A DNA stretch of 7,877 nt, taken from contig CANLFL010000035.1 in assembly GCA_947489825.1 (NCBI GenBank), positions 1 to 7,877 of the forward strand. The letters run 5' to 3'. The notes beneath the pieces are model-generated. The model did no database searches and had not been told where the DNA came from. It worked only from the letters and a program-made list of their open reading frames with translations. The stretch comes from Candidatus Nanopelagicaceae bacterium. GTDB taxonomy: Bacteria; Actinomycetota; Actinomycetes; Nanopelagicales; Nanopelagicaceae. Made by a program: the position numbers and the translations under genes. This document shows, piece by piece, positions 1 to 5,984 of the stretch (within the stretch, counting starts at the first letter, position 1; every line of letters begins with the position of its first letter).

Positions 1-215
1 CTAAATACGCGATCTAATCCTGCGCTATCAACAACATCACGAACACCGACGAGATCTACATTCTCTGCAGGAACGCGGACAGTGAGATCTCCTTGTGCAA
101 CCTTCAAAACGAGGTAGGTCTTCTCTTCGCCCTTAATAACTCGAGTTTCAATTGCCTCGATAAGAGCTGCTCCGTGATGAGGATAAACAACGGTTTCGCC
201 GACCTTAAATGTCAT
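1..215 (-). CDS. carD: CarD-family transcriptional regulator, N-terminal part (runs off the left edge)
   Basis: The first 71 codons of a CarD/CdnL-type protein are present; the C-terminal helical DNA-binding part lies outside the window. Reading from ATG at 215, the protein opens [20 protein letters not shown], followed by [13 protein letters not shown] and [14 protein letters not shown]. This is the Tudor-like RNA-polymerase-interacting domain typical of actinobacterial CarD. In that family this domain binds the RNA polymerase beta subunit while the C-terminal domain stabilises open promoter complexes, especially at rRNA promoters. The start is supported by a GAAGGG ribosome-binding site a few bases upstream. 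The gene is divergent from the lipoprotein gene at 371. A carD gene near the SenX3/RegX3 (PhoR/PhoP) locus is also known in Streptomyces. Family identity is very likely; the functional details are known from relatives, not seen here. Confidence 0.95.
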   Translation of the reverse strand, partial: MTFKVGETVVYPHHGAALIEAIETRVIKGEEKTYLVLKVAQGDLTVRVPAENVDLVGVRDVVDSAGLDRVF

Positions 216-239
216 GTGTTGCCCTTCGCTAGAGGGTCA

Positions 240-245
240 ATTCTA
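240..245 (-). promoter_or_regulatory. Candidate -10 element for carD
   Basis: On the minus strand this reads TAGAAT, five of six matches to TATAAT. Transcription would start near 233, leaving a leader of roughly 18 nt that contains the GAAGGG ribosome-binding site of carD. No convincing -35 hexamer sits 16-18 nt upstream, which is common for actinobacterial promoters. The prediction rests on sequence only. Confidence 0.45.
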
Positions 246-317
246 CCAGCCCTCACCGACAGATAAAACCCGAGCAGTAAGAGCGAAAATGTGACTAGTT
301 CCATGCGTAATTAGCAC

Positions 318-323
318 TTGACA
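318..323 (+). promoter_or_regulatory. Perfect -35-like hexamer upstream of the lipoprotein gene
   Basis: TTGACA, the sigma-70 -35 consensus, lies 47 nt before the lipoprotein ATG. At the normal 16-18 nt spacing downstream there is only TTTCCC-like sequence, so a matching -10 is missing. A GAGAAT (359-364) sits six bases before the ATG, in the position of a leaderless -10, but lacks the conserved first T. The lipoprotein promoter is therefore somewhere in 300-365 but is not resolved. Confidence 0.3.
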
Positions 324-370
324 ATTTGCTGAGTTTCGTTTTTCCCAGATCGACATGAGAGAATCTGCAC

Positions 371-892
371 ATGCGCCGCACATCAATTGTAATTACATCT
401 GCCCTTGCATTCTCACTACTACTGAGTGGTTGTGGAGCTGGGCAAAATGCAGCAACGACAAAGATTACTCGCGTGACAGATGGCAATGAAATTACAATCA
501 GAGAAAATGGTAGCGAAATTCGCGTTGTTAATCTGACTCTTGTAGATACTGGAGACGGAGCAGCAGTTGTTGTTGCAAACATTATTAATCAGGGCACTGA
601 TTCAGATCAGCTTCTAGGATTTTCAGTACAGGGAGTGCAGGCAACTCTCACTGGTGAAACTATGCTGCTGCCAAATAAGCCACTCTTCTTTGAGGGCGAA
701 CAAGCAAATGCTAAAGCGGTATTTTCTCGTGCAAATGCAAAGCCTGGTACATATGTAACTATTTCAGTTGGCTTTGCAAAGGCTGGATTTGTATCAGCCG
801 AAGTCATCATCCGCGATAAGCGCGATGACTTTAAAAACGTTGTCTCAGGAGCAGAACTTACAACTGCAGATACAGCAACAGTTACTGAGTAA
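371..892 (+). CDS. Predicted secreted lipoprotein, possibly DUF461/PCuAC-like
   Basis: This 173-residue protein has a textbook lipoprotein signal: Arg-Arg at 2-3, a hydrophobic core at about 6-18, and a lipobox Leu18-Ser19-Gly20-Cys21, so Cys21 should be lipidated and the protein anchored outside the membrane. The mature part looks all-beta, with alternating hydrophobic strands (VVNLTLVDTGDGAAVVVANI, TYVTISVGF). This resembles the DUF461 lipoproteins next to the phoP/phoR locus in Streptomyces and, more distantly, PCu(A)C copper chaperones, but I see no Met/His metal-binding pattern that would support copper handling. The start is chosen because the signal peptide begins there; a GAGAG stretch upstream could serve as a weak ribosome-binding site. 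The gene converges with regX3, their stop codons abutting. Lipoprotein nature is firm; family and function are tentative. Confidence 0.85.
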   Translation: MRRTSIVITSALAFSLLLSGCGAGQNAATTKITRVTDGNEITIRENGSEIRVVNLTLVDTGDGAAVVVANIINQGTDSDQLLGFSVQGVQATLTGETMLLPNKPLFFEGEQANAKAVFSRANAKPGTYVTISVGFAKAGFVSAEVIIRDKRDDFKNVVSGAELTTADTATVTE

Positions 893-1582
893 TTACTTAT
901 CTTCTAGCTTGTAACCAAGTCCACGCACCGTCTGAATAAAGACAGGGTCTGCTGGGTCTGCTTCAATCTTTGCGCGAAGGCGCTTGATGTGAACATCGAG
1001 CGTTTTGGTATCTCCGACATAGTCACTGCCCCAGACGCGATCAATGAGCTGGGTACGAGTAAGTACTCTGCCGCTATTGCGCATGAGAAATTCCAGTAAC
1101 TCAAACTCTTTCAGTGGGAATTGGGCGACCGTTCCATTGATCTCTACAACGTGGCGCTCAGTATCAAGACGAATAGGTCCGACGATTAGTGTGCCCGGTG
1201 CAGCCATATCTTCACCGAGATCAGCATTTCGACGCAGAACGGCTCGGATTCGCGCCACTAGTTCACGCGATGAATATGGCTTAGTCACATAATCATCTGC
1301 GCCAAGTTCAAGCCCAACGACCTTATCTACCTCTGAATCTTTTGCAGTCAACATAATGATCGGCACAGCTGAACGTTGTCGTAATTGTTTACAGACTTCA
1401 GTGCCTGAAAGACCTGGCAACATGAGGTCAAGGAGAACTAGATCAGCGCCAACTCGGTCGAATTCTTCGATTGCCTTTGTGCCGGTATCTGCGAGAGTGA
1501 CATCAAAACCTTCACGCCCAAGAAGATATCCCAGCGCTTCAGAGAATGACTCTTCATCTTCTACGACAAGTATTCTGGTCAT
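893..1582 (-). CDS. regX3: OmpR/PhoB-family response regulator, RegX3/PhoP-like
   Basis: This 229-residue protein has an N-terminal receiver domain (about 1-120) and a C-terminal winged-helix DNA-binding domain (about 130-229). The receiver has the acidic pocket Glu8-Asp9, the phospho-acceptor Asp52 (in VLLDLMLPG), Thr79 and Lys101 (DDYVTKPYS). The output domain shows the typical FPLKEFELLEFL, LTRTQLIDRVWG and LDVHIKRLRAKIE segments and ends in VRGLGYKLE. In actinobacteria the RegX3 (PhoP) branch controls phosphate-starvation genes. The gene starts 2 nt after the senX3 stop, with a GAAGG ribosome-binding site formed by the last senX3 codons, so the two are probably translated together. Its stop directly touches the stop of the opposing lipoprotein gene. 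Assignment within the OmpR family rests on the neighbouring kinase and on phoU. Confidence 0.95.
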   Translation of the reverse strand: MTRILVVEDEESFSEALGYLLGREGFDVTLADTGTKAIEEFDRVGADLVLLDLMLPGLSGTEVCKQLRQRSAVPIIMLTAKDSEVDKVVGLELGADDYVTKPYSSRELVARIRAVLRRNADLGEDMAAPGTLIVGPIRLDTERHVVEINGTVAQFPLKEFELLEFLMRNSGRVLTRTQLIDRVWGSDYVGDTKTLDVHIKRLRAKIEADPADPVFIQTVRGLGYKLEDK

Positions 1583-1584
1583 AA

Positions 1585-2664
1585 CTAACCTTCATTCCTA
1601 GTTGGGTGTATCGAACCATCTTTTACGCGCGGCAGACGCAATGTAAATGTGCTGCCTTGTCCTTCTAAACTCCAGACGCTGATATCGCCACCGTGATTAC
1701 TTGCAACATGTTTTACAATGGATAGCCCTAGGCCGGTTCCACCTGTTTCGCGTGAGCGGGCGGGATCAACGCGATAGAAGCGTTCAAAAATGCGCTCGAG
1801 ATCTTTCTCTGGAATACCAACACCTTGATCGGTGACGGTAAATTCAACAAGATCATCTTTACGATTAATTCCGATACCCACTCGAGTTGATGCAGGGCTG
1901 TAGTTGATAGCATTTTTAATGAGGTTGCTCATCGCCATACGTAACTGACTCTTATCTCCAAGAACGAGACAGACTTCTTGGTCAGCAAAAACAATTTCAA
2001 TCTGTTGTTTTTCTGCGGCAAGACGAGACTCATCAATTGCCTCTCGGGCAATGTTGGCCACATCAAGAACCTCTGCGTTCTTCAATGGATCCTCATCTTG
2101 AAGTCGCGAAAGATTAATAACTTCTTGAATCAACTCTGAAAGGCGAGTTGCTTCAATCTGCATTCTGGATGCAAATTTCTTAATCGCAGTTGGGTCATCG
2201 CTGGCTTCAAGAACGGCTTCGGCCAAGATAGAGAGCGCCCCAATTGGTGTTTTTAGCTCGTGTGAAATATTTGCAACAAAATCTCTACGCATTGAGTCCA
2301 GTCTATGAAACTCAGAATCATCAAAGACGAGGATCGCAACTAAGCCTTCTTCGCCAACAAGTGATACTCGTACAACGAGGTCGTGGGTGCCATCACCAAG
2401 AGGTCCTCTCGGCAGTGCAAGAGTCTGCTCTTCATATTTACCTGATCGTCTGACTGCGCGAACTAGATTAAGAATTGGTTGGGAAGTTATTCTAATTTCT
2501 TTGAGAATACCAAGGGCTCTAATCCCGCTTGAGCTTTCAAGAACAACATCAAATGGGGTCAAGATGATGTATTCGGCATCAATTACCTCGAGCAGATCGA
2601 TAGCTAATTGAGGTAAGCCAACCGGAGATGGAGACTCTTGGCTCTTCATCCGACGATTGAACAT
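1585..2664 (-). CDS. senX3: SenX3/PhoR-like sensor histidine kinase lacking transmembrane segments
   Basis: The kinase core is complete in 359 residues: H-box with His135 (FVANISHELKTP), N-box with Asn251 (NLIKNAINYSP), G1 box at 279-284 (DQGVGI), F-box at 293-298 (FERFYR) and G2 box at 308-314 (GGTGLGL). The core closely resembles mycobacterial SenX3, including the RRDFVANxSHELKTP and IVKHVAxNHxG stretches. Residues about 18-118 look like a degenerate PAS domain. The usual pair of N-terminal membrane helices of SenX3 is absent: the protein opens MFNRRMKSQESPSPVG and no hydrophobic helix is visible. It cannot be extended, since an in-frame TGA lies 12 codons upstream with no ATG, GTG or TTG between. 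Start 2664 fits a leaderless promoter; Met6 is an alternative. It is expected to phosphorylate RegX3 and to work with PhoU, but its location appears cytosolic. Confidence 0.93.
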   Translation of the reverse strand: MFNRRMKSQESPSPVGLPQLAIDLLEVIDAEYIILTPFDVVLESSSGIRALGILKEIRITSQPILNLVRAVRRSGKYEEQTLALPRGPLGDGTHDLVVRVSLVGEEGLVAILVFDDSEFHRLDSMRRDFVANISHELKTPIGALSILAEAVLEASDDPTAIKKFASRMQIEATRLSELIQEVINLSRLQDEDPLKNAEVLDVANIAREAIDESRLAAEKQQIEIVFADQEVCLVLGDKSQLRMAMSNLIKNAINYSPASTRVGIGINRKDDLVEFTVTDQGVGIPEKDLERIFERFYRVDPARSRETGGTGLGLSIVKHVASNHGGDISVWSLEGQGSTFTLRLPRVKDGSIHPTRNEG

Positions 2665-2670
2665 GTTCCT

Positions 2671-2676
2671 ATAGTA
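2671..2676 (-). promoter_or_regulatory. Candidate -10 of senX3, leaderless arrangement
   Basis: The minus strand reads TACTAT, then six bases (AGGAAC), then the senX3 ATG. A start site seven bases after the -10 would place +1 on the A of the ATG. No good -35 is seen (TCTCTA at 17-nt spacing). AGGA just before the ATG is too close to act as a normal ribosome-binding site. This supports start 2664. Confidence 0.5.
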
Positions 2677-2733
2677 GAGAGGCTGGCAGGGGTTAGAGAA
2701 TCAGAAGGGGCATTTATCCCTTGATTACTTACT

Positions 2734-2766
2734 CTTAATCCATTGTTCAAACTCTATTCATAAACC
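2734..2766 (+). promoter_or_regulatory. Candidate PHO box (11-nt direct repeats) between senX3 and phoU
   Basis: Two adjacent 11-nt units begin GTTCA (GTTCAAACTCT, 2745-2755) and ATTCA (ATTCATAAACC, 2756-2766). A weaker unit, CTTAATCCATT (2734-2744), precedes them in the same phase. PhoP/PhoB-family regulators bind 11-nt direct repeats, and the Streptomyces PHO box unit begins GTTCA. The box would lie just upstream of the -35 region of phoU and about 80 nt upstream of the senX3 start, so RegX3 could control both directions. The match is by eye. Confidence 0.45.
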
Positions 2767-2792
2767 TCCCCTGTATTGGACCGCCTGGCAAG

Positions 2793-2798
2793 TAAACT
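2793..2798 (+). promoter_or_regulatory. Candidate -10 of phoU, leaderless arrangement
   Basis: TAAACT is followed by six bases (CCACTC) and the phoU ATG at 2805, putting the predicted transcription start on the ATG itself. There is no purine-rich ribosome-binding site before the ATG, which agrees with a leaderless message. The PHO-box-like repeats end about 27 nt upstream of this element. Confidence 0.5.
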
Positions 2799-2804
2799 CC
2801 ACTC

Positions 2805-3467
2805 ATGCGCGATGTCTTTCATGAAGAGTTAGATGCCATTCAAGCCACCCTCGTCACTATGGGAGAGATGGTCGCTGTTGCGATGGAGCGCTCCTCTGCG
2901 GCACTTCTCAACGCCGATGTAAAGCTAGCCGAGCAAGTCATCTCTGAGGATGAAAAACTCGACAACATCCAACACGATCTTGAAGCTCGTGCAATTAATT
3001 TGATGGCACGTCAGCAACCTGTTGCTCAAGACCTTCGTATCTTGGTTACTTCACTCCGTATGAGCGCAGACCTTGAGCGTATGGGCGATCTCTGCCACCA
3101 CATCGCAAAGCTTGCACGTATGCGTTATCCAGCAGTTGCTGTACCACCAGAATTAGTATCGATCATTGAAAATATGGGTACGACAGCAAAGAAAATTATT
3201 GAAAAATCAACTCATGTTGTTAAGAACCAGGATCTTCAAGCTGCTATCGAACTTGAGACCGACGATGATGAGATGGATACGCTGCACCGCGCACTCTTTG
3301 TCGCTCTTCTTGATGATTCATGGACGCATGGAATCGAAACCGCGATTGATATGACTCTGCTTGGTCGCTACTACGAGCGTTGCGCAGACCACGCAGTTTC
3401 GATTGCTCGCCGCGTCTACTTCCTTGTTAAGGGCGAATACGCATCAGAGAGCCAAGCAGCTCTCTAA
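2805..3467 (+). CDS. phoU: Phosphate signalling regulator PhoU
   Basis: This 220-residue protein matches the usual PhoU length and is predicted to be all-helical with two similar three-helix halves. Each half carries the family's metal-cluster motif ExxxD: Glu91-Asp95 (ADLERMGDLCHHIAKLAR) and Glu191-Asp195 (YYERCADHAVSIARRV). It opens MRDVFHEELDAIQATLVTMG, typical of actinobacterial PhoU/PhoY. In other bacteria PhoU is a cytosolic or membrane-associated protein that keeps the Pho kinase inactive when phosphate is plentiful and restrains the Pst transporter. Here it is divergent from senX3-regX3 and shares their 140-nt control region, so it probably acts on that kinase. No pst genes are visible. 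Because this SenX3 lacks membrane helices, the physical coupling may differ from the usual model; that is inference. Confidence 0.96.
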   Translation: MRDVFHEELDAIQATLVTMGEMVAVAMERSSAALLNADVKLAEQVISEDEKLDNIQHDLEARAINLMARQQPVAQDLRILVTSLRMSADLERMGDLCHHIAKLARMRYPAVAVPPELVSIIENMGTTAKKIIEKSTHVVKNQDLQAAIELETDDDEMDTLHRALFVALLDDSWTHGIETAIDMTLLGRYYERCADHAVSIARRVYFLVKGEYASESQAAL

Positions 3468-3472
3468 CTTTT
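3446..3472 (+). terminator. Terminator-like hairpin overlapping the 3' end of phoU
   Basis: AGAGAGC (3446-3452), a six-base loop CAAGCA and GCTCTCT (3459-3465) form a perfect 7-bp stem, followed by AACTTTT. The stem is made of the last phoU codons and the first base of its stop, and the T-rich tail runs into the stop of the opposing gpm. A T-run follows on the plus strand only, so it should end phoU transcription. The T-tract is short and interrupted. Confidence 0.5.
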
Positions 3473-4211
3473 ACTTCTTACCTTGATTTGCAACTGCCTT
3501 AATGGCATCGGCTGCTGCAGCTGGATCTAAATACGTTCCACCTTTAACTGCTGGTGTGAGATCGGCGTTAAGCGCATAGTGCAGCGGAATTCCAGTTGGA
3601 ATATTTAACCCAGCAATATCTTCATCGCTGATTCCATCAAGGTGCTTTACAAGTGCTCGTAATGAATTGCCGTGAGCTGTAACAAGAACAGTCTTTCCAG
3701 CCTTTAGATCAGGAACGATGGATTCACGCCAGTAGGGAAGCATGCGCGTGACAACATCTTTCAGGCATTCAGTGCGTGGAAGATCGGTACCCAAATCGCT
3801 ATAGCGAGGATCAGCGTCCTGTGAGTACTGCGAGCCATCTGCAATAGCAGGAGGTGGCACATCAAATGAGCGACGCCAGAGCATAAATTGCTCTTCGCCG
3901 TACTCGGCCAAAGTCTGCGCCTTATCTTTTCCTTGGAGCGCACCGTAGTGACGCTCGTTTAAACGCCATGAACGCTTGACGGGAATCCAGTGGCGATCAC
4001 AATTATCTAAAGCAAGTTGTGACGTTGTGATTGCGCGACGCAAGAGAGATGTGTGAACGACATCAGGCAAGAGCCCTGCTTGGCTTAAAAGAACTCCACC
4101 GCGCTTTGCCTCGTCTTCGCCCTTTGCTGAAAGCCTGACATCAACCCAACCAGTAAAGAGATTCTTGGCATTCCATTCAGATTCGCCGTGGCGCAAGAGG
4201 ATGAGATTCAT
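3471..4211 (-). CDS. gpmA: 2,3-bisphosphoglycerate-dependent phosphoglycerate mutase
   Basis: This 246-residue protein interconverts 3- and 2-phosphoglycerate in glycolysis and gluconeogenesis, through a phosphohistidine intermediate. The catalytic LRHGESEWN motif holds Arg7 and His8 (the phospho-acceptor). [11 protein letters not shown] follows at 18-28, Glu86 ([14 protein letters not shown]) is the probable acid/base, and the second histidine is His180 ([11 protein letters not shown]). The length and these motifs fit the dPGM branch and not the cofactor-independent type. The gene lies 18 nt after ybjN, as in the mycobacterial mshA-ybjN-gpm neighbourhood. The bases before the ATG read TAGGAT, then six bases, which could be either an AGGA ribosome-binding site or a leaderless -10. 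It converges with phoU, leaving 3 nt between stops. Confidence 0.97.
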   Translation of the reverse strand: MNLILLRHGESEWNAKNLFTGWVDVRLSAKGEDEAKRGGVLLSQAGLLPDVVHTSLLRRAITTSQLALDNCDRHWIPVKRSWRLNERHYGALQGKDKAQTLAEYGEEQFMLWRRSFDVPPPAIADGSQYSQDADPRYSDLGTDLPRTECLKDVVTRMLPYWRESIVPDLKAGKTVLVTAHGNSLRALVKHLDGISDEDIAGLNIPTGIPLHYALNADLTPAVKGGTYLDPAAAADAIKAVANQGKK

Positions 4212-4217
4212 GGCTAC

Positions 4218-4223
4218 ATCCTA
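4218..4223 (-). promoter_or_regulatory. Ambiguous site before gpm: leaderless -10 or ribosome-binding site
   Basis: TAGGAT lies exactly six bases before the gpm ATG on the minus strand. It fits the TANNNT leaderless pattern of neighbouring genes, yet it also contains AGGA at a workable Shine-Dalgarno distance. Since gpm closely follows ybjN, the ribosome-binding-site reading is at least equally likely. Confidence 0.3.
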
Positions 4224-4229
4224 AAGCAT

Positions 4230-4709
4230 TTAAATTAAATGTTGGAATGCATCAAGGTTTGCCAGCGATTCACCGCGATTTACTCGCCATGCCCACTCGC
4301 GACGAATTGCATTTGCAAATCCGAGTTCCAAGAGCGGATTAAAGGAGCTATCGGCATATTGCATGATAGATCCCAGTAATCGATCAAGTTCGACTTCATT
4401 GACAGCCGCCAGCGGCAGGCGCCCAACAAGATAGATATCACCAAGTTCGTTGGTGGCAAATGCGATGCCATACATCGCAGCATTCTTTGCCATGCACCAG
4501 GCATGGACATCGCCTGCATTTTCATCAGGTTTACGAATAACAAAGGCGTTAATGCTTAAGGTGTGATCACCGACAATGAGTGCGCAATGTGTTGCAAGTT
4601 TGGTCTGACCAGGCAGCGTGACAAGAAATGTGTGTTCTGAAGGGCGATCATATTCAAGGCTATGATCTGCTAGAAAAGTTGCGATGACATCAACGGTATT
4701 AAATGCCAC
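4230..4709 (-). CDS. YbjN-domain protein
   Basis: This 159-residue soluble protein has YbjN-family character: an N-terminal helix (VDVIATFLADHSLEYDRPSE), beta strands (HTFLVTLPG, HCALIVGDHTLSINAFVIRKP), and a central segment around YGIAFATNELGDIYLVGRLPL. YbjN domains resemble type III secretion chaperone folds; their molecular role is not settled, with stress and motility phenotypes reported in E. coli. The position directly after mshA and before gpm matches the Rv0487-type gene of mycobacteria, which supports the call. Translation starts at GTG, only 2 nt after the mshA TAA, so it is probably coupled to mshA; no strong ribosome-binding site is visible. No signal peptide or membrane segment is seen. 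A role connected to mycothiol is suggested only by the conserved neighbourhood. Confidence 0.85.
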   Translation of the reverse strand: MAFNTVDVIATFLADHSLEYDRPSEHTFLVTLPGQTKLATHCALIVGDHTLSINAFVIRKPDENAGDVHAWCMAKNAAMYGIAFATNELGDIYLVGRLPLAAVNEVELDRLLGSIMQYADSSFNPLLELGFANAIRREWAWRVNRGESLANLDAFQHLI

Positions 4710-4711
4710 GG

Positions 4712-5965
4712 TTATCCAATAATTTTGCGAGCTGAGGCAGATGTTGCAATGATGCGATCGTAGATATCAAGTGTTCCGCGCGCAGTTGCATCCCAACCAA
4801 AGTGTGATGCATGTTCGATTGCACCCATAGAAAGCAGCACTCGACGCTGTGGCTCTTGGATCAGACGGGCCAATACTGAAGACCAGGCACGTGGATCGTG
4901 GCCATCAACTAATACGCCAGAGATACCGTCAGCAACTGCTGTACGAAGCCCACCGACTGCGGTTGCAACTACTGGTGTTCCGCACGCTTGTGCTTCGAGC
5001 GCGACAAGGCCAAAACTTTCGGAATAACTTGGAACGCAGACGAGATCTGCTGCGCGATACCACTGTGGAATTTGCGCACGTGGAACTGGATTTTCAAATC
5101 GAACAACATCGCTAATGTTCAGCCAAGAGGCTAAATCCTTAAGACGTTCAACTTCACCGAGACCGCTGCCAGAAGCTCCGCCCATGATGATCGTGATTAA
5201 CTTGGGGCGAAGATGCGGTGAGTGGCTGAGCATCTCTGCAACTGCACGAATTAATACTTCAGGACCTTTATGTGGCTGAATGCGACCAACAAATGCCAAG
5301 ATGTGAGCATCTTGTGGCAATCCAATCGCTTCGCGCGCTGCTTTGCGTCCGTTACCTGCAGTAAATGTATAGAGATCAACGCCAGGACTTACAACGCTGA
5401 CATTATCTGGACAGGCTTCATAGAGAGATACAAGGCTGGCAGCCTCTGCATCAGTATTTGCAATCAATGCATTTGCGGCGGCAACAACTTGAGTCTCACC
5501 TTGCACGCGAAGCATTGGCTCAGGTCTTTCACCTTCTGCCAAATTCATATTCTTTACGCGCGCCATGGTGTGCATCGTGTGAGCTAATGGAATACTGAAT
5601 TTCTTCGCTGTTCGCATTCCAACTTTTCCGGAGATCCAATAATGAGAATGGATTACATCAAATTTTTCGGTCTCAAGAACCGCTGAAAATGCATCAGAAA
5701 GATTAGGAATTAACTCAGGAAGTTCTTCCTTTGTTGCGCTGTGCGCACCAATATTTAAATGACGGACACGCACACCTGGTGAAAGTTCAACGATATCTGG
5801 CAAATCAGGGCTATGTCTGCGAGTAAAGATATCTACAGAGACACCCATCGCAGCCATACGTTCTGCTGATTCAACAACGTAGATATTCATGCCACCAGCA
5901 TCGCCAGCACCTGGTTGATCAAGTGGCGATGTATGCACCATCAAGGTGGCAATGCGGGGATTCAT
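4712..5965 (-). CDS. mshA: D-inositol-3-phosphate glycosyltransferase MshA (mycothiol synthesis)
   Basis: This 417-residue GT4-family, GT-B-fold enzyme matches the usual MshA length. MshA transfers GlcNAc from UDP-GlcNAc to 1L-myo-inositol 1-phosphate, the first committed step of mycothiol synthesis. Diagnostic segments are the N-terminal DAGGMNIYV loop (22-30), VIHSHYWISGKVG (about 104-115), HTMHTMARVKN, the nucleotide-binding FVGRIQPHKGPEVLIRA region, and the EX7E motif with Glu316 and Glu324 (SESFGLVALEAQACGTPVVA). These separate MshA from sucrose-phosphate synthases of the same family. The start sits 19 nt after the upstream asparaginase gene with no ribosome-binding site, and has a TACCCT-N6-ATG leaderless arrangement, so it may have its own promoter inside a longer transcript. 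mshB, mshC and mshD are not in the window; the organism is inferred to make mycothiol. Confidence 0.95.
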   Translation of the reverse strand: MNPRIATLMVHTSPLDQPGAGDAGGMNIYVVESAERMAAMGVSVDIFTRRHSPDLPDIVELSPGVRVRHLNIGAHSATKEELPELIPNLSDAFSAVLETEKFDVIHSHYWISGKVGMRTAKKFSIPLAHTMHTMARVKNMNLAEGERPEPMLRVQGETQVVAAANALIANTDAEAASLVSLYEACPDNVSVVSPGVDLYTFTAGNGRKAAREAIGLPQDAHILAFVGRIQPHKGPEVLIRAVAEMLSHSPHLRPKLITIIMGGASGSGLGEVERLKDLASWLNISDVVRFENPVPRAQIPQWYRAADLVCVPSYSESFGLVALEAQACGTPVVATAVGGLRTAVADGISGVLVDGHDPRAWSSVLARLIQEPQRRVLLSMGAIEHASHFGWDATARGTLDIYDRIIATSASARKIIG

Positions 5966-5971
5966 AAGTAA

Positions 5972-5977
5972 AGGGTA
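5972..5977 (-). promoter_or_regulatory. Candidate -10 of mshA, leaderless arrangement
   Basis: The minus strand reads TACCCT, six bases (TTACTT), then the mshA ATG. No purine-rich ribosome-binding site occurs in the 19-nt gap. A -35 is not apparent (TCGCGC at 17-nt spacing). The element would drive mshA-ybjN-gpm independently of the genes upstream. Confidence 0.45.
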
Positions 5978-5984
5978 GAACGAA

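Noticed and set aside
295..582. 95-codon minus-strand open frame covering the lipoprotein promoter and signal peptide region
   Set aside because: It is antisense to a well supported lipoprotein gene, has no recognisable domain or ribosome-binding site, and its composition looks like a shadow of the real frame.
2665..2703. Upstream extension of senX3 to recover membrane helices
   Set aside because: An in-frame TGA occurs 12 codons upstream, with no alternative start codon in between and no hydrophobic run.
2705..2722. Short inverted repeat AAGGG / CCCTT with an 8-nt loop in the senX3-phoU gap
   Set aside because: Only 5 bp, no T-tract on either strand and no fit to a promoter position; likely chance.
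5270..5587. 105-codon plus-strand open frame inside mshA
   Set aside because: It lies wholly antisense to strongly conserved mshA sequence, and its Cys-rich, low-complexity translation matches no family.
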